11,905 nucleotides of DNA. Origin: UBA11889 sp002313255. Lineage in GTDB: Bacteria; Pseudomonadota; Gammaproteobacteria; Pseudomonadales; Azotimanducaceae. Both the position numbers and the translations under genes were made by a program. The DNA is taken from NCBI GenBank assembly GCA_913045265.1, contig CAJWQX010000072.1, forward strand, positions 1 to 11,905, read 5' to 3'. Each line of letters begins with the position of its first letter. The stretch's first letter is position 1. Shown one piece after another: positions 6,896 through 11,905 of the stretch. Below the pieces are notes generated by a model. That model saw only the letters and a program-made list of their open reading frames with translations, was not told where the DNA came from and made no database searches.

Positions 6896-7707
6896 CCTGC
6901 GGTGTAGCCGCCGTCGACGTACATGACCTGACCGGTGCAGAAATCCGACGCCGGAGACAGCAGGTAGATGGCCATGCCGAGGAGGTCGTCGACTTCACCG
7001 AGCCGGCCCAGGGGGATGCGCGCCAGGCTTCGTTTCCGCGTGGCCTGGCCGAGCTCGTTGTCGCTGAACATCCACTCGGTCACACCCGACCGAAACACCG
7101 TCGGCGCGATCGCATTGACGGTAATGCCGTACTGCGCCCATTCCGTCGCCAGCGAACGCGTCAGCGCGTCAGTGGCGCCTTTCGACGTGCAGTAAGCCGT
7201 ATAACCAGAGTAGTTGCCGTGACGACCGCGCACAGATGAGATGAGCAAAACTTTGCCGCCTGTTCCCTGTTCGAGGGCTCGCTTACCGAACGCCTGAGCC
7301 ATCAGCCAAGCCCCACGGACGTTGGCATCCATAACCTTCTCCCAGTCCGCCAGATCCTGCTCGTGAATGAAGCCGGCCTGGTTGAACCCGGATGCGATGA
7401 CGAGCAGGTCGACGGACCCGAATGCGTCCACAGCTCGCTCGACAATGGCCTCGGCATCCTCGATGCTGTCGGGTCGACGGTTGACGGTTTGTGCGATGCC
7501 ACCGGCCTCCGTGATCCGTCGGGCCAGGTCGGCGAGCGGCTCTGCACCGCCGGAGGCGAGGGTGATCTTCGCGCCCATCGCCCCAAGGGTCTCGGCGATG
7601 CCGGTTCCCAGTGCTCCCGAGGCGCCCGTAATGACAGCGCTCTTGCCCTCGACGGAGAATCGATCGAGGGGGTGCGATGCCGGATTATCCGTTTCATTCG
7701 TGTTCAC
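6892..7707 (-). CDS. Short-chain dehydrogenase/reductase (classical SDR)
   Basis: A 271-residue classical SDR that interconverts an alcohol and a ketone. Cofactor motif TGASGALGTG (28-37), structural N129 in MDANV, catalytic Ser in LISS (S157/S158), Y172 and K176 in AYCTSK, and the C-terminal YVDGGYTAG are all present. The Ser-Tyr spacing is 14 residues from S158, one more than usual. The start is a GTG at 7707 with AGGA about 9 nt upstream; no better ATG in frame keeps the N-terminal region before the Rossmann fold. It is the first enzyme gene after the large hairpin and is joined to the next gene by an ATGA overlap. Gluconate-5-dehydrogenase-like SDRs look similar (SVRGRHG after the Ser), but the substrate cannot be assigned. 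Confidence 0.93.
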   Translation of the reverse strand: MNTNETDNPASHPLDRFSVEGKSAVITGASGALGTGIAETLGAMGAKITLASGGAEPLADLARRITEAGGIAQTVNRRPDSIEDAEAIVERAVDAFGSVDLLVIASGFNQAGFIHEQDLADWEKVMDANVRGAWLMAQAFGKRALEQGTGGKVLLISSVRGRHGNYSGYTAYCTSKGATDALTRSLATEWAQYGITVNAIAPTVFRSGVTEWMFSDNELGQATRKRSLARIPLGRLGEVDDLLGMAIYLLSPASDFCTGQVMYVDGGYTAG

Positions 7708-7812
7708 AGCGCTTTATCCTGTAGGCTTGATAGGGTCCTTCGGTGAGATTAGCTCGCCAGAAATAAGTAGCTTTATTCGCCAAAACACCAGACTCTGGGA
7801 AGTAATTAAGTG
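7708..7812 (-). other. Leader between hairpin and SDR gene
   Basis: About 105 bp of AT-rich sequence lies between the hairpin and the SDR start. A GGCGA pentamer occurs twice around GGCGAATAAAG...TTTCTGGCGA. No good -35/-10 pair was found, so whether the enzyme genes have their own promoter or depend on read-through from the receptor gene is open. Confidence 0.4.
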
Positions 7813-7858
7813 GATGCAGCAGGCCGGAACGCGAAGTCGCGTTCCGGCCTGCTGCATC
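7813..7858 (-). terminator. 22-bp perfect hairpin after the TonB receptor gene
   Basis: The arms 7813-7834 and 7837-7858 are exact reverse complements of 22 bp around a 2-bp centre, GC-rich at the loop side. It starts 20 nt past the receptor stop codon. No U-tract follows on the minus strand (CACTTAATTACTTCC), so it may be a partial terminator, a processing or mRNA-stabilising stem that sets receptor expression apart from the downstream enzymes, or a protein-binding palindrome. Confidence 0.65.
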
Positions 7859-7878
7859 TCGTAACCGACGAGGCGCTA

Positions 7879-10116
7879 CTAGAATCGCAGCCCCAGCGAT
7901 ATACCGAATTCGCGCGGGCGGCCGACGACGCCCTGATCGACACCGCCAAGCGTCGCGGAGAATCCGCCCAGTCTGTACCACGAATCGGTGAGATTGGTGC
8001 CGAAGAGGGCGACATCCCAGTTACCGTCCGGAGACACATAAGTGATCCGGGCACTGAGGAGCCCGTAGGCATCATTGGCGCCCACCGATTTTTGGAATCG
8101 TGGATCGCGATGCGTCTGGAAATCATCGATCCAGCCGTAGTCGAGCCGGGTCGTGACTGAGCCACCACTGCTCAGGTCATTATCGTACTGCAGCCCGATG
8201 CTGTACGAGTGCTCGGGTGCAAACGGAAAAGGCGAATCCAGAACTATGTTCTGGGACGCGCCGAGTTCCGTGTACGCGGTATCGAGCCAGCCGACGGTGA
8301 AGTTCACGGAGAATTCATCGGTCGCTCTCCACATACCCTCGATCTCAAGTCCCTCGATTTCCGCTTCGCCCCCATTGGTAACAGTCGTCTGTCCAGGCGT
8401 CAAGGCTTCGCTGATCTGGATATCCTCCCAGACGCCCGTGAAGTAGGTGGCATTCAGGCGCAAGCGGTTATCCAGTAGGTCCGAACGCAATCCGAGCTCG
8501 ATATTTTTTAATAGCTCAGAGTCATACGCAATGATGCCGTTGTTCGGCAACGTGGGGTCGAATCGGGAGTTCACACCGCCGCCATTGAAGCCTTCAGCGT
8601 AGCTGATATAGGCCATCACGGTATCGGAGTACTGATACTGCAGCGCCACACGCGGCGTGAAAGCATTGAAGTCTTCATCAAATACGAGTGGTGCCCCGTC
8701 GACGACCAGAATCGTACCGTCGAGGCTATAGGAAGGCTGTGTTGGTGATCCGAGAGCGTCGGCCGGATCATACGTCTCGGAATGAAACTCCTCGTCCGAA
8801 TAGCGGCCTCCCACAGTGAGAATGAGCTGCTCGGTCAAGTCGTAGGTGATCTCGCCGTAGATGGCAGTGTCCTTGGTCTGAACTCGATCCAGCGCATTTC
8901 GCGGCCGCGGGCCCCGCGGACCCCTACCGGTCAACTCCCAGCGCTGCCAGCCATTAAACTTTTCGAAGACGTCTCTGTCGTAGTAGTACGCCCCCACGAC
9001 CCAGGATAAGCGGTCGCCGGAACCGAGGAGCTGGAACTCCTGAGTCGTCTCTTCGACCTCTTGGTAGTACCAGGTATTTTGCATGACGAGCTGAGTAGCG
9101 TCGAGGTCTCTATAGGTAGCGTAGTCGAACTTGCGGGACGCGGTGATGGATCTGAGGGTAACCGAATCGTTAATGTCCCACGCCAATTTCATCGAGAAGG
9201 AATCCGAGTCGAAAAGGACTCCGGGCCCGGTAAAGTCGACTGCGTTCTTGTATTCCTCTTTCTTCCCATAGGCGTAGAGCTCATCGGTAAACGGAATACC
9301 GGCTTCGTTGTACCGTTCCGGCGTCCGGGGACCAAAGCCGATGCCTTCGATCACGTCAAACAACACGTTGGCCTGCACGTTCCCCTTCACGCGGTTGTAC
9401 TCTGCTGTGAAGAGCGCCTCGAAAGAATCGGTCGGTTGCCACAGCAGCACGCCCCTGAGGATCGTGTTTTCCAGCTCGCCGTAGGATTCGTCGATCGTCA
9501 CACTGTCGACATGGCCATCCCGACTGAGGCTCGCCGCCGTAACCTTCGTCAACACGGTATCGCTCAACGGAATGTCCACATTGGCCACGATATCCTGGCG
9601 ATTGTAATCGCCGCCCGTGACTTTGACTCTTGCCCCGAATTCTTCCTGGGGTGCCTGGGTCACGTATTGAATCGCACCGCCGATCGCATTCTTGCCGAAA
9701 TAGGTTCCCTGGGGACCCCGCAAGACCTCGATGCGCTCGAGTTCGACCACGTTCTCCAGGCTCCCCTGGCCACCGCTGAGGTGCACGCCGTCGATGTATC
9801 GGGCGACGCCCGGAATGCCGCGTATGGCCATACTCCCTGAGTTACCGCCGCTGGTTCCGCCACCGCGGATATCCACGTTCGGCAACAGGACTTGCAGATC
9901 CTCCACGTTCTCAATGCTGCGCAGCTCGAGGTCTGCGGCCGAGATCGCAGTGATGGCGATCGGCACTTCCTGCAGGTTCTCCTCACGCCTTCGCGCGGTG
10001 ACGACGACCTCCTCGAGCAACTGTGCGCCGGCCTCCTGTGCGGAAACTCCAGTTGGCGTTCCAACAGTTAATAAAGCCGCAATAATGGCTCCAAAGATAT
10101 TTTGATGTTTATTCAT
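7879..10116 (-). CDS. TonB-dependent outer-membrane receptor
   Basis: A 745-residue TonB-dependent receptor that takes up a substrate across the outer membrane using the proton motive force. In order: a signal peptide (about 1-26, cleavage after GVSA), a TonB box EEVVVTA (35-41), the plug domain with AIRGIPGVARYIDGVHLS (97-114) and the plug-end motif LRGPQGTYFGKNAIGGAI (132-149, a variant of the common GPQGTLYGRNATGGAI), then a beta-barrel with alternating strands to the terminal aromatic ...GLRF. The ATG at 10116 has GGGGGAG about 10 nt upstream. It is the promoter-proximal gene of the minus-strand unit and belongs to the large group found in marine and sphingomonad-type bacteria that import hydrophobic, aromatic or carbohydrate compounds rather than only siderophores. 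The gene linkage suggests its ligand is the substrate of the enzymes downstream. Confidence 0.96.
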   Translation of the reverse strand: MNKHQNIFGAIIAALLTVGTPTGVSAQEAGAQLLEEVVVTARRREENLQEVPIAITAISAADLELRSIENVEDLQVLLPNVDIRGGGTSGGNSGSMAIRGIPGVARYIDGVHLSGGQGSLENVVELERIEVLRGPQGTYFGKNAIGGAIQYVTQAPQEEFGARVKVTGGDYNRQDIVANVDIPLSDTVLTKVTAASLSRDGHVDSVTIDESYGELENTILRGVLLWQPTDSFEALFTAEYNRVKGNVQANVLFDVIEGIGFGPRTPERYNEAGIPFTDELYAYGKKEEYKNAVDFTGPGVLFDSDSFSMKLAWDINDSVTLRSITASRKFDYATYRDLDATQLVMQNTWYYQEVEETTQEFQLLGSGDRLSWVVGAYYYDRDVFEKFNGWQRWELTGRGPRGPRPRNALDRVQTKDTAIYGEITYDLTEQLILTVGGRYSDEEFHSETYDPADALGSPTQPSYSLDGTILVVDGAPLVFDEDFNAFTPRVALQYQYSDTVMAYISYAEGFNGGGVNSRFDPTLPNNGIIAYDSELLKNIELGLRSDLLDNRLRLNATYFTGVWEDIQISEALTPGQTTVTNGGEAEIEGLEIEGMWRATDEFSVNFTVGWLDTAYTELGASQNIVLDSPFPFAPEHSYSIGLQYDNDLSSGGSVTTRLDYGWIDDFQTHRDPRFQKSVGANDAYGLLSARITYVSPDGNWDVALFGTNLTDSWYRLGGFSATLGGVDQGVVGRPREFGISLGLRF

Positions 10117-10152
10117 GCTTTTTTAACTCCCCCATATCCTGCCTAGTAAGAT

Positions 10153-10169
10153 ACTATGTACCGCATAGT
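10153..10169 (-). promoter_or_regulatory. Palindromic operator overlapping the receptor transcription start
   Basis: ACTATG-TACCG-CATAGT: 6-bp perfect arms with a 5-bp centre. It begins 7 bp downstream of the -10 box and so covers about +1 to +17, a typical repressor position. A near copy with one conserved half lies at the same offset in the VOC-operon promoter. The size and spacing would suit a dimeric TetR-, GntR- or MarR-type repressor; none is encoded in the window. Confidence 0.65.
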
Positions 10170-10175
10170 GGGAAA

Positions 10176-10204
10176 ATCCTATCCCCGTACCGAACGTTTG
10201 TCAA
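10176..10204 (-). promoter_or_regulatory. Sigma70-type promoter of the TonB receptor / enzyme unit
   Basis: Minus strand: TTGACA (10204-10199), 17-bp spacer, TAGGAT (10181-10176), giving a perfect -35 and a 4-of-6 -10. Expected start near 10169 and a leader of about 52 nt to the receptor ATG. Confidence 0.7.
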
Positions 10205-10252
10205 CAGCTTGCCCGGAGAAATCCGCGTCACTCTTTACATCCACTTAACATC

Positions 10253-10281
10253 GCACTATTGGCTGAGTGAACGGTTGTCAA
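10253..10281 (-). promoter_or_regulatory. Possible second, upstream promoter or TTGACAA box for the receptor
   Basis: Minus strand: TTGACA (10281-10276), 17 bp, TAGTGC (10258-10253), 77 bp upstream of the proximal -35. The start of its spacer, ACCGTTC, matches the two other minus-strand promoters (TTGACAANCGTTC in all three). The downstream operator motif is missing here. It may be a distal promoter or an activator site built on the odd palindrome TTGWCAA. Confidence 0.4.
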
Positions 10282-10308
10282 CCGCGTGCCCCGTATTATG
10301 CATCTCGT

Positions 10309-10338
10309 TTGACAACGCGCTTGGCGAATCATCATACT
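10309..10338 (+). promoter_or_regulatory. Promoter of the esterase gene, divergent from the receptor
   Basis: TTGACA at 10309-10314 with CATACT at 10333-10338 (18-bp spacer; 4 of 6 to consensus). Expected start near 10345, about 94 nt before the esterase ATG. The -35 lies only 28 bp from the minus-strand TTGACA at 10276-10281, giving a compact divergent control region. Confidence 0.55.
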
Positions 10339-10346
10339 ATCCCAGA

Positions 10347-10369
10347 ATGTGGGCCTATTTGTCCCACAT
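10347..10369 (+). promoter_or_regulatory. Inverted repeat at the esterase transcription start
   Basis: ATGTGGG (10347-10353) and CCCACAT (10363-10369) are perfect 7-bp arms with a 9-bp spacer, just downstream of the -10. The preceding TCCCAGAATGTGG matches the TCCCACNATGCGG element of the other two promoters at the same distance from -35. Probable operator; a leader hairpin in the mRNA is the alternative. Confidence 0.5.
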
Positions 10370-10438
10370 CGCAGGGGACGTAGAGACAGGCCCACCGCGG
10401 CATCGACGGCTGATACCCATTCAAATAAAGGTGAAGAT

Positions 10439-11620
10439 ATGAAAAACGCGGTTACCCTCTTTTTGCTGTCAGGAGTCACGATGTTGTCGCTGGCCTGCGC
10501 CCAGGTGTCCCCCACGTTAAGCGACAACGGAAGTATTGAGCCGACAAAACAGCCCGATGACACGAAACTGGTGTTTTCGAGCCTGGAACTCGATCAGACG
10601 AATCGTGGCAGCATCAACATCAACGGCTATGACCGACATTTTTCCGTTACGTTTCCCACCTCGTATGACAACAGCGTCGCGTATCCAGTTGTTCTGTTTT
10701 TTCATGGTTGTATGTGTCGTCCCAGTTTCACCGAACAATCCATATTGAAGTATTTGGATTGGCAACCAAGATTGGATTCGTATAAAGACGATTTCATCAC
10801 CATTAAAATGTCTGCATTCTCCGAGAAGAAACCGGAGGTTCCCCAAGATGTTAATGAGGGTGGAGCACGCGGTATGTGGTTCTGGCATGAAGGTTTGGAG
10901 TCAGAGCGTGACGATTACGCATTCGTTGATACCTTGCTGACAGAGTTACTGTCGTCGTCTGATATCAACATCGATCCGGAAAAAATCTTTGGAGTCGGTC
11001 ATTCATCCGGGGCAATCTTCTTGCTCTCGTACGTACTCGGAGGCCCGGTCGATCTAACCGATGTCAGCATAAATGACACCTATACCTTCAAGGCCATTTC
11101 CGTGACGGGAGGTTCAACGCTACGAAAAGGGATCGTCGATTTCAAAGAAAATACGCCTGCCACATTGCCATCTGTGTTACACATCCAGGGCGAGCAGGAT
11201 GCGGGGCTGTGGTTTAACGGTCAGGAAAAGGGTAAGCGTGGTATCAGCTTCCTGGAATTCGCCTCGATCGAAAACGGGTCAACAATTATTAACGGATTAC
11301 GAGACACAATTCACGGGCTGACGTACTCAGCGTGGGACGAAAATACCTCCTCAAATCCAAGTACCCTGGAAAGATGGGCTGCGCATCTCGATCTCGAGTA
11401 TTCAGGATACGAGGAATATTCCCAATATTTCATCTATAACTTCGCCCCGCTGACGACTTCAGAGAACGTGCTCGTCGGCGTGAGGATCAAAGATTGCGGG
11501 CACAGCCTTACCGCGGATCAATATCAGTCTGATTTCTTCCAAATATTCTCACAGCAAAATGGCGCATTGTCGGCGTACGACAGCGCGATATCTCGAGACA
11601 CGGCAATGAAGCTATGTTGA
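10439..11620 (+). CDS. Predicted lipoprotein esterase, PHB-depolymerase/feruloyl-esterase type alpha/beta hydrolase
   Basis: A 393-residue secreted hydrolase. Residues 1-19 are a signal peptide ending in the lipobox LSLAC, with C20 as the predicted lipidated Cys, followed by a flexible Ser/Thr/Pro/Asp-rich linker to about 55. The alpha/beta hydrolase fold begins with NGYDRHFSVTFP; FFHGC (87-91) gives the oxyanion-loop His-Gly, GHSSG (187-191) holds nucleophile S189, GEQDAG gives D254 and DCGHSL gives H355. This order and the HGC and CGH cysteines resemble the COG3509-type esterases (LpqC, feruloyl esterase, PHB depolymerase). The ATG at 10439 has AAGGTGA upstream; a longer frame from a GTG at 10349 would bury the signal peptide. 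It is divergent from the TonB receptor with shared promoter elements. Role inferred: cleaving an ester at the cell surface before uptake. Confidence 0.85.
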   Translation: MKNAVTLFLLSGVTMLSLACAQVSPTLSDNGSIEPTKQPDDTKLVFSSLELDQTNRGSININGYDRHFSVTFPTSYDNSVAYPVVLFFHGCMCRPSFTEQSILKYLDWQPRLDSYKDDFITIKMSAFSEKKPEVPQDVNEGGARGMWFWHEGLESERDDYAFVDTLLTELLSSSDINIDPEKIFGVGHSSGAIFLLSYVLGGPVDLTDVSINDTYTFKAISVTGGSTLRKGIVDFKENTPATLPSVLHIQGEQDAGLWFNGQEKGKRGISFLEFASIENGSTIINGLRDTIHGLTYSAWDENTSSNPSTLERWAAHLDLEYSGYEEYSQYFIYNFAPLTTSENVLVGVRIKDCGHSLTADQYQSDFFQIFSQQNGALSAYDSAISRDTAMKLC

Positions 11621-11681
11621 TATCAGCGATTATCTGCGCGTCCAATTACACAGCTCGCACTCCGGTAGATCCAGAACACGC

Positions 11682-11905
11682 CTACTCGCTGCTCCTTAGC
11701 AGTAGAATCTCCGCCTTCAAAGCTTCGTAGGCAGTTCGCTGCTCAGTGGACAGCTCTTTGCGCAGAAGATCATCGTGCTCGTAGGGGTCGGCGTGCAGAT
11801 CGTAGAATTCTTCCCGGCCCTCAAATCGCAGAAGTTTATAGCGCGCTCCTCGCATAGCGTAGTCTGCCGTCTCGACACCGTCGAAACCACCGAAGAATTC
11901 GTCCG
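11682..11905 (-). CDS. Sulfatase, C-terminal end (runs off window)
   Basis: The last 73 codons of a minus-strand gene ending in TAG at 11682-11684. The string YAMRGARYKLLRFEGR followed by EEFYDLHADPYEHDDL is the characteristic C-terminal region of type I sulfatases (R-x-x-x-YKL...-E-x-YDL-x-x-DP-x-E-x-x-N/D-L). The catalytic C/S-x-P-x-R motif would lie outside the window. The gene is convergent with the esterase, with 61 bp between the stop codons and no obvious terminator there. If part of the same locus, it may desulfate the imported or surface-bound substrate. Some alkaline-phosphatase-superfamily phosphonate hydrolases share this tail, so the exact class is open. Confidence 0.8.
   Translation of the reverse strand, partial: DEFFGGFDGVETADYAMRGARYKLLRFEGREEFYDLHADPYEHDDLLRKELSTEQRTAYEALKAEILLLRSSE

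Noticed and set aside
9061..9840. Plus-strand open frame of 259 codons opposite the TonB receptor
   Set aside because: Mirror frame of a well-supported receptor gene; no family resemblance and no Shine-Dalgarno.
10349..10438. Upstream extension of the esterase frame to a GTG at 10349
   Set aside because: It would start inside the operator repeat and place 30 charged residues before an otherwise clear lipoprotein signal peptide.
11621..11681. Possible bidirectional terminator between esterase and sulfatase
   Set aside because: No stem of useful length or T-tract could be found by eye.

Overview
The window looks like an accessory catabolic region from a Gram-negative bacterium, most likely a marine proteobacterium and perhaps a gammaproteobacterium. 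This rests on a full-length TonB-dependent outer-membrane receptor, a lipobox-bearing esterase, strong Shine-Dalgarno sites and sigma70-type promoters. No rRNA, tRNA, CRISPR array, insertion sequence or regulator gene was seen. Base composition is mosaic by hand counts of sample lines: 28/60 G+C at 1801-1860, 38/60 at 6301-6360, 34/60 at 8641-8700 and 26/60 at 11401-11460. A GC-rich block (about 2778-10116) therefore sits between two AT-richer flanks.

Layout from left to right. (A) Positions 1-2391, minus strand: a promoter near 2363-2391, a probable remnant of a Rid-family gene, a small VOC metalloenzyme (extradiol-dioxygenase-like), a fumarylacetoacetate-hydrolase-family enzyme 3 bp downstream, and the N-terminal 180 residues of a cytochrome P450 that runs off the window. 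(B) 2392-2777: a gene-poor stretch. (C) 10116 down to 2778, minus strand: a TonB-dependent receptor, a 22-bp perfect hairpin, then five closely packed enzyme genes: SDR dehydrogenase, 3-hydroxyacyl-CoA-dehydrogenase-like enzyme, two paralogous cyclase/amidohydrolase-fold proteins and an aldehyde dehydrogenase. (D) 10117-10438: a divergent regulatory region. (E) 10439-11620, plus strand: a predicted lipoprotein esterase of the PHB-depolymerase/feruloyl-esterase type. (F) 11682-11905, minus strand: the C-terminus of a sulfatase.

The best non-obvious signal is regulatory. The promoters of units A and C are near copies of each other (36 of 47 positions identical from the -35 box through a downstream operator-like motif). 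The divergent esterase promoter carries a related motif at the same distance from its -35. The three units therefore probably form one regulon, although they differ in base composition.

A working model, which is inference only: the surface esterase (and perhaps the sulfatase) trims a conjugated natural product, the TonB receptor imports it, dehydrogenases, cyclase-fold hydrolases and ALDH oxidise and open it, and the P450/VOC/FAH unit hydroxylates and cleaves a ring. A second point of interest is the tandem cyclase pair, in which each copy has lost a different conserved family residue.
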